Source: Robiginitomaculum sp.
GTDB lineage: Bacteria > Pseudomonadota > Alphaproteobacteria > Caulobacterales > Maricaulaceae
Assembly: GCA_002733805.1 (NCBI GenBank)
Contig: NVXG01000004.1
Location: 41,153-105,152 of the forward strand
Direction: 5' to 3'
DNA: 64,000 nt
The notes beneath the pieces are model-generated. The model saw only the letters and a list, made by a program, of their open reading frames with translations. It ran no database searches and was not told the origin of the DNA. This document shows positions 18,117-28,706 of this stretch, piece after piece. Position 1 is the first letter of the stretch. Each line of letters starts with the position of its first letter. The translations under genes were made by a program, and so were the position numbers.

Positions 18117-21100
18117 TCATGAACAGCCAGTTGTCCCGCCACAAACATCACATTTCAGGCAAGTGCCGTTACGAACCAACGTAAAATGTCCGCACTCGGC
18201 GCAAGCATCGCCGGTATATCCCCTCGCTCGGGATTGCTCACGCGCACTGGAGTCGGGCGGTAGTCCGTTTTGGGCCGTGGTGGCTGGGCCAACCGCGTCC
18301 AAAATCGAATTTGTGACTTCGCTGCTGGAAACGATTTCCGTTTCAACCTCAGTAGCCCCGGCTTTGCCTTCCGATCCGGTAGGTAGGAGCATTACGACAT
18401 TTTCTGGCACTTGCCCGCGCGCAAATCCCTTGGACATAAACTCGCTGGCGCGGGTTTCGCTTCCCTTTTTGTCTGCATCAACGCCCTTGCCAAATGAGTC
18501 ATTCAAATCAGCCGGACTGATATGGGCCAAATCATCACGGCCCAGATACGATACTGCCAATTCTCGGAATAAATAATCCAGGATCGAGGTGGCATTTTTG
18601 ATGCTGTCATTGCCGGTAACAATGCCGGCCGGTTCGAACCGGGTAAATACATAGGCATCGACAAACTCGTCCAAAGGCACGCCATATTGCAGGCCGATTG
18701 AAATCGCAATGGCAAAATTATTCATCAGGCTGCGAAATGCCGCGCCTTCCTTGTGCATGTCTAGGAATATCTCGCCCAGACTTCCATCATCAAACTCACC
18801 GGTATGCAGGTAGACTTTATGGCCACCAACATTGGCTTTTTGGATGTAGCCCTTGCGCCGGTGGGGCAGTCTGTGCCGTTCGGAAGGACGCTCAACCACC
18901 CGTTCAATAATTTTCTCAACCACTCGTTCCGCGATGATCCTTGATTTCTCAGGGACGGATGCCTCACTTGCATCCTCAAGAGCATCTAGATCAGCATCAT
19001 CGAGCAGGGCGTTGTTGAGAGGTTGCGAGAGTTTGGAGCCGTCCCGGTACAGGGCTACGGCTTTCAGTCCATATTTCCACGCTGCCTGATAGGCCGCATC
19101 ACAATCAGCAATATTGGCATCATTGGGCAGATTGATGGTTTTGGAAATTGCGCCGGAAACAAACGGTTGCACGGCTGCCATCATGCTCAAATGGGCATCT
19201 GCCGATAGATACCGGGTACCCGTGCGTCCGCATAGGCTGGCACAATCAAACACATTCAAATGCTCATCGGCGATGTGTGGTGCGCCTTCCAAGGTCATCG
19301 CGCCACAACAATAGACGTTAGCCTGTTCAATTTCTGTTTTGGTAAAGCCAATGGCGCTTAGGATATCCAAGGTTGGGTCATCCAGTTGTTCTTGGCTTAG
19401 TCCCAGCCCATCCAAACAAAACCCATCGCCCAAAGTCCATCGGGTGAAGGCAAAGCGGATGTCATAGGCATCGGCCAAGGCCGTTTCGATCTTGTCCAGT
19501 TCAAACTGGGTCAGGCCTTTGTCTTTCAATACCTGATGATTGATCGCAGGCGCCTGTTTGATCGAGCCATGGCCGATTGCAAACAATGAAATTTCCTGCG
19601 CCTGATCATCGGGATACCCTAAAGCCGCCAAAGCGTCTGGTACTGAGCGATTGATAATCTTCAAATAACCACCACCGGCCAGCTTTTTGTATTTGACCAG
19701 TGCAAAATCCGGCTCAATGCCTGTGGTGTCGCAATCCATGACCAGACCGATGGTTCCGGTTGGCGCAACAACAGAAACCTGTGCGTTACGAAACCCATGT
19801 TTCTTGCCGAGTTTTAATGCTTCCTGCCAGACGGCATTTGCTTGCTGGCTCAGTCCTTCAAACGGACAATGTGCATGGTCCAAGGGCATAGGAGCAATGT
19901 CTAGGCCACCATAATGCGAAGAATGAGCATCGCCTGTGGCGGCCAGCGCATGATTGCCAATGACCCGTAGCATGGGCTTTTTGTTTTTGCGGTATTCGGC
20001 AAATGCGCCCAAATCCTGAGCCAGTTCAGCCGAGGTACGGTAAGCTTCGGCGCTCAACAACGCGCTGATCGCACCGGCTGCGGCACGACCTTCTCTTGAA
20101 TCGTAAGCCAAGCCGGAGCTCATCAACAAGCCGCCGATATTGGCAAAGCCCAACCCCAAGGTGCGAAACCCATAGGAACGCAAGGCAATATTGCGAGCCG
20201 GGAATTGCGCCATGGTCACGGAAATTTCCAGAACAATGGTCCACAACCGACAAGCATGGCGGAACTCTGCCACGTTAAAATTGGCGGGGTCCGTGCTGAA
20301 TTTCTTGAGATTGAGCGAGGCCAGATTGCATGCCGTATCATCAAGAAACATATATTCAGAACAAGGGTTTGATGCAGTTATCTCACCTGATACTGCACAG
20401 GTATTCCAGCTATTGATCGTGTCATGAAATTGCAAGCCTGGATCGGCGCAAGACCATGCGGCCAGCGAGATTTTGTCCCATAGATCATTGGCCTTGATGG
20501 TTTTTTGTACCGCGCCATCCCGGCGACCCAGTAAGTTCCAATCATCACCAGTTTGAACGGCCCGCATGAATTCATCGGTTACCCGCACCGTGTTATTGGA
20601 GTTTTGTCCAGAAACTGTGGAATAGGCTTCCGAGTCCCAGTCGGCATCAAATTCGGCCATCTCGACGGTTTTGATATCATTTTTGGCCAGCCGGATTACC
20701 CGTTCAATGGCACCTTCTGGAACTGAATTGCGCCGTGCCGCACGGATTTCACGGCGCAGAGCCGGATTTTTGGCCGCGGAAAAGCAATCATCGTCCTCGC
20801 CCTTGCATTGGACGCAGGCTTTCATGATCAATTGCAGATGTTTTTTCAAGACTTTGGAACCAGTTACCAAAGCTGCAACTTTGGCTTCTTCGTGGACTTT
20901 CCAATCGATAAAGCTCTCAATATCCGGGTGATCAGCGTCAACAATAACCATTTTGGCAGCGCGTCTGGTGGTGCCGCCGGACTTTACAGCCCCGGCTGCT
21001 CGATCGCCGACCCGTAAAAAACTCATCAGGCCAGAGCTATAGCCTCCGCCGGACAGGCCTTCACCATTGGCCCGCAAGGCTGAAAAATTGGTGCCGGTTC

Positions 21101-21788
21101 CGGACCCGTATTTGAACAACCGGGTTTCACGGGACCACAGGTCCATGATCCCGCCTTCACTGACCAGATCGTCGGTTAACGACTGGATGAAACAGGCGTG
21201 GGGTTGCGGGCGTTCAAATGCAGATTTTGACAGGTGGGCTTCGCCGGTTTCGTGATCAACATAATAATGGCCTTGGGCCGGGCCGGTCGTGCCATAGGCC
21301 CAGTGCAGACCAGTATTGAACCATTGCGGTGAATTGGGCGCAGCTATTTGTACGGCCAGCATATGGCGAATTTCATCGTAAAAGCTGGCCGCGTCTTCTT
21401 CGGCTTCGAACACGCCGGATTTCCAACCCCAATAGGTCCAAGCGCCTGCCATGCGGTCAAAAACCTGCTTGGCACTGTTTTCACCAGAATATCGCTGGTC
21501 TTCGTCAAGAGTATCTAGTTTTTTTGTGTCCGGAATGCGGCGACGCAGCCATTTGGGAATACCTTTTTCCGGAAGCCCTTTGGTATGTTTCGGTACGCCA
21601 GCTTTGCGAAAATATTTTTGGGCCAGAACATCGATAGCCACTTGGCTCCAACCATTGGGAGCCTCCACGTTGCCCGCGTCATGAATGGTTTCGCCATCGG
21701 GATTGGAAATCGCACTGGAAACGGTTTGAAATCCGGTCTTTTCGTAAGGATCCGCACCTTGTTCCGTAAAAATTCGTTCAATCCGCAT
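18117..21788 (-). CDS. nrdJ: Class II (adenosylcobalamin-dependent) ribonucleotide reductase (1223 aa)
   Basis: Makes dNDPs from NDPs using a radical from coenzyme B12, independent of oxygen. Blocks seen are [45 protein letters not shown] and [20 protein letters not shown], the last with active-site residues. [18 protein letters not shown] and [12 protein letters not shown] follow. The C-terminal zinc-ribbon tail has four close Cys pairs ([17 protein letters not shown]). The length matches the long alphaproteobacterial form. No class I nrdAB lies in the window, so dNTP synthesis may depend on B12 supply. I see no cobalamin riboswitch and no clear NrdR box upstream. Confidence 0.97.
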   Translation of the reverse strand: MRIERIFTEQGADPYEKTGFQTVSSAISNPDGETIHDAGNVEAPNGWSQVAIDVLAQKYFRKAGVPKHTKGLPEKGIPKWLRRRIPDTKKLDTLDEDQRYSGENSAKQVFDRMAGAWTYWGWKSGVFEAEEDAASFYDEIRHMLAVQIAAPNSPQWFNTGLHWAYGTTGPAQGHYYVDHETGEAHLSKSAFERPQPHACFIQSLTDDLVSEGGIMDLWSRETRLFKYGSGTGTNFSALRANGEGLSGGGYSSGLMSFLRVGDRAAGAVKSGGTTRRAAKMVIVDADHPDIESFIDWKVHEEAKVAALVTGSKVLKKHLQLIMKACVQCKGEDDDCFSAAKNPALRREIRAARRNSVPEGAIERVIRLAKNDIKTVEMAEFDADWDSEAYSTVSGQNSNNTVRVTDEFMRAVQTGDDWNLLGRRDGAVQKTIKANDLWDKISLAAWSCADPGLQFHDTINSWNTCAVSGEITASNPCSEYMFLDDTACNLASLNLKKFSTDPANFNVAEFRHACRLWTIVLEISVTMAQFPARNIALRSYGFRTLGLGFANIGGLLMSSGLAYDSREGRAAAGAISALLSAEAYRTSAELAQDLGAFAEYRKNKKPMLRVIGNHALAATGDAHSSHYGGLDIAPMPLDHAHCPFEGLSQQANAVWQEALKLGKKHGFRNAQVSVVAPTGTIGLVMDCDTTGIEPDFALVKYKKLAGGGYLKIINRSVPDALAALGYPDDQAQEISLFAIGHGSIKQAPAINHQVLKDKGLTQFELDKIETALADAYDIRFAFTRWTLGDGFCLDGLGLSQEQLDDPTLDILSAIGFTKTEIEQANVYCCGAMTLEGAPHIADEHLNVFDCASLCGRTGTRYLSADAHLSMMAAVQPFVSGAISKTINLPNDANIADCDAAYQAAWKYGLKAVALYRDGSKLSQPLNNALLDDADLDALEDASEASVPEKSRIIAERVVEKIIERVVERPSERHRLPHRRKGYIQKANVGGHKVYLHTGEFDDGSLGEIFLDMHKEGAAFRSLMNNFAIAISIGLQYGVPLDEFVDAYVFTRFEPAGIVTGNDSIKNATSILDYLFRELAVSYLGRDDLAHISPADLNDSFGKGVDADKKGSETRASEFMSKGFARGQVPENVVMLLPTGSEGKAGATEVETEIVSSSEVTNSILDAVGPATTAQNGLPPDSSAREQSRARGYTGDACAECGHFTLVRNGTCLKCDVCGGTTGCS

Positions 21789-21987
21789 GAGGTTCTCCTC
21801 TAGACACTCGCCGACTCAGTCTGTCGCGTCCGGTCCAGACTGTAACCACGCCGGTTAATTTTTTGAACTGAATTTTTCACGAAAGTGAACCTCGAAAAAA
21901 AAAGCAAACAAATCAAGGCATGAAACCAACTGAATCTTAACTGCTTGGCACTAGCCTCCGACCAACCAATAAAAATGAGAGTGTTGA

Positions 21988-22554
21988 ATGGAATATGGAT
22001 CACGCATACGGCGCATGGATGTCATGTTGATTGATCCGAATACGGTCTCGCGTGGTAATCTAGGCGCGCTTATTCGGGATTTCGGTTGTTATCTGGTCCG
22101 GCCGTTTGATGATCCGGAAATTGCCGTGGTTTCCATCCTGTCCAAACCACCAGCCGTGGTTTTGTGTAATTGGGGTACAGATGGGGCAATGGTCAGGCAG
22201 GTTTTGGACCAGATTCGAAATCATAGAAATGATGAAGTTGCGCGCACTCCGATCATTGCGGTGGCGCAAAATCTGAACCGACAAATCACTTCTAATGCAT
22301 TAAAAGCTGGTATCACTCAGGTTCTGGCCAGCCCGGTTGTGCCAGCTGATTTGATGAAAAAGCTGATTTTCGTGTTGACCGACCAGCGGCAAATGTTGCG
22401 CCGCGAGGGACGTCTAACCTACGTGGCCAACCTCAAAAAGTCCAAACTGATCAAACCAGTTCCGGTCCCAAAAGTGCTTGAATTTCCAGCCGCGTCGGTT
22501 ACCCCTACGCCGCGCGCAGCAGATGCCGAGCCTGACGACGTTCTGGAACTCTAG
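21988..22554 (+). CDS. Degenerate receiver (pseudo-receiver) protein (188 aa)
   Basis: Residues about 10-130 follow the alternating pattern of a response-regulator receiver domain: VMLIDPN, PPAVVLCNW, TPIIAVAQ and VLASPVVPADLMKKL. The phospho-acceptor Asp is replaced by Asn61, the switch Thr/Ser by Ala93, and the conserved Lys by Ser115. So phosphorylation in the normal way is unlikely, and it probably works by protein contact. The tail of about 45 residues is Pro/Ala-rich with no output domain. It is divergent from nrdJ and followed 131 bases later by parC. I do not recognise a named homologue. Confidence 0.7.
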   Translation: MEYGSRIRRMDVMLIDPNTVSRGNLGALIRDFGCYLVRPFDDPEIAVVSILSKPPAVVLCNWGTDGAMVRQVLDQIRNHRNDEVARTPIIAVAQNLNRQITSNALKAGITQVLASPVVPADLMKKLIFVLTDQRQMLRREGRLTYVANLKKSKLIKPVPVPKVLEFPAASVTPTPRAADAEPDDVLEL

Positions 22555-22685
22555 TCGGTTCTGATGTGAGCCTTGTGTAGGCCCATCAACAGGAATTTCC
22601 AGAAAATGCTTTCTGCTTTCCAAACATAAAGTTTGTAGACTAGCCAGCGATTCGCTCCTTCGAACGTCCAGCGCAGGTCTATTTT

Positions 22686-24935
22686 ATGTCCGATACCACA
22701 ATTAAAGCTCCGAGTGTCGTCGAAGAATCGATTGATGACGCCTTAAGCTCGCGATATCTGGCCTATTCCCTTTCGACCATCACCCAGCGCGCTTTGCCTG
22801 ATTTGCGTGATGGTTTGAAGCCGGTGCACCGGCGAATTTTGTACGCCATGCTGGAGTTGAAACTGCGACCCGGTTCCGGTTTCAAGAAATGCGCGCGGGT
22901 CGTGGGCGATGTTATCGGTCGGTTTCACCCGCATGGGGACCAAGCGGTCTACGATGCCCTGGTTCGGTTATCCCAATTGTTTGCCCAGCGGTATCCACTG
23001 GTCGATGGCCAAGGCAATTTTGGCAATATCGATGGCGATGGCCCGGCCGCTATGCGGTACACCGAAGCAAGATTGACCAAAGCGGCCGATCTGCTCTTGG
23101 CCGGGATCGAGGAAGATACCGTAGATTTCCGTCAGACATTTTCCGGCGATGATGACGAGCCAGTTGTGCTACCCGCCGGATACCCCAATTTACTGGCCAA
23201 TGGCACCAGCGGCATTGCGGTGGGGATGGCCACATCCGTTCCGCCCCATAATGCCAACGAATTGCTTGATGCTTGTTTGCATTTAATCAAGCATCCAAAT
23301 GCTTCGATTGCCACCTTGATGAAATATATTCCGGGACCGGATTTTCCAACCGGCGGCATTTTGGTCGAGGCGCCTGATAAAATTGCCGAAAGCTATGCCA
23401 CAGGGCGCGGGGGATTTCGCTTGCGGTCCCGTTGGGAAAAAGAAGACCTGAAACATGGCCAATGGCGAATTATCATTACCGAAATTCCGTACTCGGTACA
23501 AAAATCAAAGCTGATTGAAAAACTGGCGCTGCTGATTGAAACCAAGAAACTGCCTTTGCTGGGTGATGTCAGCGATGAGTCGGCTGAAGATGTCCGGGTG
23601 GTGCTGGAACCAAAAACCAAAGCAGTTAATCCTGATTTGTTTATGGAATCATTGTTTCGATTGTCCGATTTGGAAGTTCGTATTCCGCTAAACCTGAATG
23701 TACTGGATGCCCAGCGCAAGCCTGCGGTTCGGTCATTGCGTGAAGCCTTGCTGGGCTGGTTAGCGCACAAGCGCGAAGTGTTGCAACGGGGCGCGAACTG
23801 GCGGCTCGGGAAAATATCCTCACGGCTCGATGTGTTGGCCGGGTATCTGGTTGCCTTTTTGAATTTGGATGAGGTGATCCGCATTATCCGCGAGGATGAT
23901 GATCCCAAATCAAGTTTGATGCAGACCTTCTCTTTGGCCGATGCCCAAGCCGAAGCCATTTTGAACATGCGCTTGCGCTCTTTGCGAAAACTCGAAGAGA
24001 TGGAAATTCGCGGCGAGGATGCGCGTTTACGCATTGAGCAAGGTGAATTGCAGAGCCTGTTGGCGTCCGAAACGGCACAATGGGCCAAAATCACCACAGA
24101 CCTGCGCGAAGTCAAAAAAGTTTTGGCCAAAGCCTGTGATGGCGACCATCGCCGAACCAGCTTTGCCAGTGCGCCGACCACCACGATCGAACAGGTTCTG
24201 AAATCGCTGGTTGTCAAAGAACCCATCACGGTTGTGCTGTCGGAAAAAGGCTGGATACGGGCGCTAAAGGGCAAAAACGTTGATATTGCCGGGGTCAAAT
24301 TTAAGGACGGTGACCGAGCGGCGTTTGCGGTGTCGGCTGATACCACTGACAAGTTGATGCTTTTCGCCAGCAACGGTAAATTTTATACATTGGGCTGTGA
24401 TAAATTACCCGGTGGACGCGGCCAAGGTGAACCGATCAGGTTGATCATTGATCTGGATGAAAATCACGTACCGATTTCAATGTTTGTGACCGATCCGGCC
24501 CGCAAATTGCTGGTCGCATCCAGCGCAGGCTATGGCTTTATTGTGCCGGAGCGTGAAGTTGTCTCGTTAAAAAGGGGTGGCAAACAGGTGTTGAATGTAT
24601 TGGGAGATGTTGAGGCGCGAGTTTGTGTTGCGGCGTCTGGCGATCATCTGGCGGTGATTGGCGAAAATCGCAAAGTATTGATTTACCCATTGGATCAGAT
24701 CAATGAAATGAACCGGGGCAAGGGGATACGCCTGCAAGCCTACAAGGATGGCGGGTTAAGCGATGCCATTACATTTGAACAAAGCGAAGGCCTGTTCTGG
24801 ACCACAGCAAGCGGACGGCGTACCGAATATCAGGATTGGAAATTATGGCTCGGCAAGAGGGCTGGATCCGGACGAATTGCCCAGCGCGGCTTTCCCGGCT
24901 CGACCCGATTTGGCGGGCCTTTTGGTGGTGAATAG
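22686..24935 (+). CDS. parC: DNA topoisomerase IV subunit A (749 aa)
   Basis: Cuts and rejoins DNA in the ParC2-ParE2 enzyme that decatenates chromosomes. [21 protein letters not shown] and [11 protein letters not shown] start the breakage-reunion domain. The quinolone-resistance region is [17 protein letters not shown], and R124-Y125 in [10 protein letters not shown] gives the active tyrosine. A coiled-coil and a C-terminal beta-pinwheel follow. The short pinwheel and absence of the GyrA box (QRRGGKG) point to ParC rather than GyrA. parE is not in the window. Confidence 0.95.
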   Translation: MSDTTIKAPSVVEESIDDALSSRYLAYSLSTITQRALPDLRDGLKPVHRRILYAMLELKLRPGSGFKKCARVVGDVIGRFHPHGDQAVYDALVRLSQLFAQRYPLVDGQGNFGNIDGDGPAAMRYTEARLTKAADLLLAGIEEDTVDFRQTFSGDDDEPVVLPAGYPNLLANGTSGIAVGMATSVPPHNANELLDACLHLIKHPNASIATLMKYIPGPDFPTGGILVEAPDKIAESYATGRGGFRLRSRWEKEDLKHGQWRIIITEIPYSVQKSKLIEKLALLIETKKLPLLGDVSDESAEDVRVVLEPKTKAVNPDLFMESLFRLSDLEVRIPLNLNVLDAQRKPAVRSLREALLGWLAHKREVLQRGANWRLGKISSRLDVLAGYLVAFLNLDEVIRIIREDDDPKSSLMQTFSLADAQAEAILNMRLRSLRKLEEMEIRGEDARLRIEQGELQSLLASETAQWAKITTDLREVKKVLAKACDGDHRRTSFASAPTTTIEQVLKSLVVKEPITVVLSEKGWIRALKGKNVDIAGVKFKDGDRAAFAVSADTTDKLMLFASNGKFYTLGCDKLPGGRGQGEPIRLIIDLDENHVPISMFVTDPARKLLVASSAGYGFIVPEREVVSLKRGGKQVLNVLGDVEARVCVAASGDHLAVIGENRKVLIYPLDQINEMNRGKGIRLQAYKDGGLSDAITFEQSEGLFWTTASGRRTEYQDWKLWLGKRAGSGRIAQRGFPGSTRFGGPFGGE

Positions 24936-25005
24936 TTGATTTGAAGATGAAATTGTTGGCATGTATTGCTAGCATGAACAAGAAACTGACCAATTGGAGT
25001 GCAAA

Positions 25006-25560
25006 ATGTTGATTTTTCTGGGTATCGTTGCGGGTATCGGATTTTATCTGGTGGCCATTTACAACCGGCTGGTGGCCATGCGCCAAACCTGCGGGCAATC
25101 CTGGTCAGATATCGATGTGCAGTTAAAACAGCGCTACGACTTGATCCCCAATTTGGTGGAGACGGTTAAGGGCTATGCCAAGCATGAAAAAGATACCTTG
25201 CAAGCGGTGATCGATGCCAGAAATACGGCGATCGGGGCGGGCAATGTCAGCGATCAGGCAGCAGCGGAAAACATGCTAAGCGGCGCGTTGAAAAGCCTGT
25301 TTGCTTTGGCTGAGGCCTATCCTGATCTCAAAGCCAATACCAACTTCCTGCAGTTACAATCAGAACTGTCTGACATTGAAAACAAAATTGCGGCAGCCCG
25401 GCGCTTTTTCAATAATTCAGTGGCCGAATACAATACCGGGCAGGAACAGTTTCCAGCCGTATTGTTTGCAGGTCAATTCGGGTTTGAAAAACGAGATTTC
25501 TTTGAAATCGCGGCTTCCGAACAGGCGGCGGCCAATTCCACACCCAATATCAGCTTTTAA
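25006..25560 (+). CDS. LemA family membrane-anchored protein (184 aa)
   Basis: An N-terminal membrane segment (about residues 2-20) is followed by YNRLVAMRQTCGQSWSDIDVQLKQRYDLIPNLVETVKGYA, split here only by description. It is the LemA hallmark, with a long helical bundle after it and FFNNSVAEYN near the end. The ATG at 25006 is used because GGAG lies 7 bases upstream. It is followed 14 bases later by an M48 protease, a recurrent LemA-M48 pairing. The molecular role is not established. Confidence 0.93.
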   Translation: MLIFLGIVAGIGFYLVAIYNRLVAMRQTCGQSWSDIDVQLKQRYDLIPNLVETVKGYAKHEKDTLQAVIDARNTAIGAGNVSDQAAAENMLSGALKSLFALAEAYPDLKANTNFLQLQSELSDIENKIAAARRFFNNSVAEYNTGQEQFPAVLFAGQFGFEKRDFFEIAASEQAAANSTPNISF

Positions 25561-25574
25561 GTCGGAGTCGGGTC

Positions 25575-26588
25575 ATGGCGGCCTATGGCCTGCAAACCCA
25601 AATCTGGAACAATAACTTACGCTCTGGCTTATTATTGGCCGGGTTTCCCCTATTGTTGACTGGCTTGTTGTTCGGCTTGACCGTGTTGTTTCAGGCCATG
25701 ACCAATGATCGTGCGGACGTGCAAAGTTCGCTCATTGCGGCGGGCATAGCTTTGCCATCCATCTTGCCTTTGGCGCTCATTGGGGCGGGCATTTGGTTCG
25801 GTATCGCATTTTTTGCTCATCAAGCCATGATAGACCTATCAACCGGGGCCAAAAAGGTAAGCCGTACGGACAATCCAGAACTTTATAATCTACTGGAAAA
25901 TCTGTGCATTGCGCGGGGGATGAGCATGCCCGAACTGCGTATCATCAACACTCCGGTGCGAAATGCCTATGCCAGTGGTATTCGCGAAAAGTCGATGTCG
26001 GTAACCTTGACTTCCGGCTTGATTGAAACCCTGAACAAGGCAGAGCTGGAAGCAGTAATTGCCCATGAACTAACCCACATTCGCAATCGAGATGTGCGAT
26101 TACTGGTTATCGCCATTATCTTTGTTGGTATTTTTTCGTTCGCTGGTGAAATTATGTTTCGTGGGATGTTTCGAGTGAATCTGCCGCGCACCAACGCCTA
26201 TCGACGGGCCGGTGGCGGCAATTCTGGTGCGCTCGTATTGATCGCGTTTTTGATTGTTGGCGTGACATGGTTTTTGGCGGTGTTGGTGCGGTTTTCCATT
26301 TCTCGCAAGCGCGAATTTCTAGCTGATGCCGGTTCGGTTGAATTGACCCGAAATCCCAATGCGATGATTAGCGCCCTACAAAAAATATCCGGGCATTCCG
26401 ATCTGTCTGCACCGCCGGACGTTCGGCAAATGTGTATTGAAAATGCGGCCTCTGGTGGGTTTGGTGGATTGTTCGCAACTCACCCGCCAATGGAAAAACG
26501 CATTGCAGCATTGGTGATGATGGGCGGCAAAATCAAAGCTGAACTATCTCGGCCCAAATCTGGCCCCAAATCTGGCCCATGGGGATGA
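25575..26588 (+). CDS. M48 family (HtpX-like) membrane metalloprotease (337 aa)
   Basis: An inner-membrane zinc protease with the active site facing the cytoplasm, by analogy with HtpX. Two N-terminal membrane segments (about 18-40 and 52-80), the zinc motif HELTH (H164, E165, H168), further membrane segments at about 173-240, and the third-ligand helix KREFLADAGSVELT are visible. The end carries a duplicated 12-base unit encoding a PKSGPKSGP tail. It is probably co-transcribed with lemA and may share a membrane-quality role. Confidence 0.9.
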   Translation: MAAYGLQTQIWNNNLRSGLLLAGFPLLLTGLLFGLTVLFQAMTNDRADVQSSLIAAGIALPSILPLALIGAGIWFGIAFFAHQAMIDLSTGAKKVSRTDNPELYNLLENLCIARGMSMPELRIINTPVRNAYASGIREKSMSVTLTSGLIETLNKAELEAVIAHELTHIRNRDVRLLVIAIIFVGIFSFAGEIMFRGMFRVNLPRTNAYRRAGGGNSGALVLIAFLIVGVTWFLAVLVRFSISRKREFLADAGSVELTRNPNAMISALQKISGHSDLSAPPDVRQMCIENAASGGFGGLFATHPPMEKRIAALVMMGGKIKAELSRPKSGPKSGPWG

Positions 26589-26594
26589 GCCGGG

Positions 26595-28706
26595 TTATCG
26601 CACGCTGAATCTTACCTGATCGATTAGGTTTTGATCCGAGTCACGGATGGTTAGAAGATGCGATCCGGGAATGGGCAACCATAATTGATTTGGATTGATG
26701 GATTGATTGTCCAAGGTTAAATTCAATCCCGTTGTTTTTCCGGCAATGGCAATTCGCATCATTTGATTTTGCGGTGGAATATCCGGGTCCAGCGCGATGA
26801 TTGTGCCATCTGCTGGTTGGCTGACATAAGGTTGTAAATCGTCATTGGTCACCACTTGCACAATGGAACGCCCCATCCCGGTTAAGAATAATTCCGGGCG
26901 AGCCGGTTCAATGGCCGGCACAAAACTCACGTGCATTTTCTCTATTCCGTCTGGCGTGAGGGTGGGCAATGGCGGTTGCCCGGCTTGCACCAGATCAATC
27001 ATTTCTCGCCAGATCGGGGCGGCACCTGAAGTGCCCGAAACATTGGTCATGGAATCACCTTCAAAATTCCCGACCCAGACTCCGACGGTATAACGCGAAG
27101 TAAAGCCGATACACCAATTGTCGCGCATTGCCTTGCTGGTTCCGGTTTTGACCGAAGCACCAAATGGGGTGTCGAGCCGTGAATTGCGACCAAAAGTATA
27201 TTGGCGCGCCGTCGGATCAGCCATCATATCGGCTGTGATAAAGCTGCTGGCCGGTGACATTACCGGTACCGGCACAAGCTTTTTGTCGTCTGGGGTCAGC
27301 AAAAGCGGCCCCAGTTTTCCACCATTTGCCAGTGCGTGGTAGGCCCGGACCTGTTCCAACAAACTGACCTCAACCGAACCCAGTGCGAGGGCAAATCCGT
27401 AATATTCGGCAGATTGATCCAAATCAGAATATCCCAGTTGTTGCAAACGCTCCAGAAAGGCCTCGATCCCGACCAGTCGCAGGGTTTTGACCGCTGGAAT
27501 GTTCATGGAATTACCAAGTGCGTGGCGCACCGATACCGGCCCGACAAACCGGTGATCATAATTTTGCGGCGCATAAATCCCTTGTACTGATTCCAGCTCA
27601 AGCTGGCTGTCATCGAGAATTGAACTGGCGTTCAAAATCCGATTTTCGATGGCCAATTCATATAAAAATGGTTTGAGCGAAGAACCGGCTTGGCGTTTGG
27701 CAGTTACTCCATCCACATGGCGGGCTTTTGAGGAAGCCGGGTTACTACCGACCCAGGCCAGAATGTTCCCGCTTTGATTGTCCACCACCAGCACCGCGCC
27801 ATCTCGCACATTGCGATGCTTTAACCGGCGCAAATGATTGGCCAGTATTTTCTCGGCGGCGCGTTGCAAGTTTGCGTCCAGATTGGTTTTGATCACCGAT
27901 CCGGTTGATCCGGACAAGCGGCGTTTGACATGGAAGGCCAGATTATGCTCGGAAAGATTTGCGTTGCGCTGACTGGTTTTTTGTAAAAACGCGGTGATCG
28001 GCGCGCAATCCTGCATGGGTTGCAGCCGTTCTGCGGTTTTGCAAGCCCGCCGGGCAAGCACGGTGAGCGGTGCGTTGGGGGCAGGGACCATTGCAGCCAA
28101 TCCCAATGCCTCAATTCGGGTAATTCCACCTGCCATTTTGCCCGCAAACAAAAAGCTGGCTGCACCAATACCCTGAACTTCACCGCGAAAATCAATTCGG
28201 TTGAGCCAAGTTTCCAAAATCTGTTGTTTAGACCAATTGCGTTCCATTTGATGGGCCAAGCGGATTTGCTGGAATTTTTGCCGGATGCCGCGTCGTGAGG
28301 CCGAGCGTCCGTTGCGGGTTAAGTTGGCGGCCAATTGCATGGTAATGGTAGAAGCACCGCGTTTATGACGGGCCTTGCCATTGGTGCGGGCCGCTTGGGC
28401 CAGAGCCAACCAGTCAACGCCGCCATGTTGCCAAAACCGCTTGTCCTCAGCCGTGACCATGACGTCGATTAGGGCCGGGGATAATTGCGGATAAGATACC
28501 CATTGCATGCGCCGCACCGAAAAATTGGTGCGTATTTCACCCAAGGATTCTCCATTGCGATCAACCAATGAGCTATAGGACGGCTTCCAGCTATCGCGCA
28601 CAGACGAATAGTTGGGAATACTGGCTTGCGGGCGGCTCCACAGATGAAAACCAACCGTAATGAGAACCAGACAGGCACCAGCCGCTGCTGCGGCCAGTTT
28701 GATCAT
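26595..28706 (-). CDS. pbpC: Penicillin-binding protein 1C (703 aa)
   Basis: A bifunctional peptidoglycan enzyme in the periplasm, anchored by an N-terminal membrane helix (about 5-25). The glycosyltransferase domain has VMVTAEDKRFWQHGGVDW and GASTITMQLA. The transpeptidase domain has the SxxK serine in AGSSLKPF, SMN in GNSMNIPAV, and the KTG motif in SVKTGTSKAM. A C-terminal BiPBP_C-like beta domain of about 90 residues ends the protein. Its start overlaps the A2M stop by 4 bases (ATGA), the classic pairing of PBP1C with bacterial alpha-2-macroglobulin. Confidence 0.95.
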   Translation of the reverse strand: MIKLAAAAAGACLVLITVGFHLWSRPQASIPNYSSVRDSWKPSYSSLVDRNGESLGEIRTNFSVRRMQWVSYPQLSPALIDVMVTAEDKRFWQHGGVDWLALAQAARTNGKARHKRGASTITMQLAANLTRNGRSASRRGIRQKFQQIRLAHQMERNWSKQQILETWLNRIDFRGEVQGIGAASFLFAGKMAGGITRIEALGLAAMVPAPNAPLTVLARRACKTAERLQPMQDCAPITAFLQKTSQRNANLSEHNLAFHVKRRLSGSTGSVIKTNLDANLQRAAEKILANHLRRLKHRNVRDGAVLVVDNQSGNILAWVGSNPASSKARHVDGVTAKRQAGSSLKPFLYELAIENRILNASSILDDSQLELESVQGIYAPQNYDHRFVGPVSVRHALGNSMNIPAVKTLRLVGIEAFLERLQQLGYSDLDQSAEYYGFALALGSVEVSLLEQVRAYHALANGGKLGPLLLTPDDKKLVPVPVMSPASSFITADMMADPTARQYTFGRNSRLDTPFGASVKTGTSKAMRDNWCIGFTSRYTVGVWVGNFEGDSMTNVSGTSGAAPIWREMIDLVQAGQPPLPTLTPDGIEKMHVSFVPAIEPARPELFLTGMGRSIVQVVTNDDLQPYVSQPADGTIIALDPDIPPQNQMMRIAIAGKTTGLNLTLDNQSINPNQLWLPIPGSHLLTIRDSDQNLIDQVRFSVR

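Noticed and set aside
21865..21889. SOS (GAAC-N7-GAAC) box or NrdR box before nrdJ
   Set aside because: Spacing and bases do not fit either consensus; only a TTCAC-GAAA-GTGAA hairpin is present.
23393..24373. 326-codon open frame antisense to parC
   Set aside because: Ser/Arg-rich with no family resemblance, no ribosome site, and lies fully inside a certain gene; it is a codon-bias shadow.
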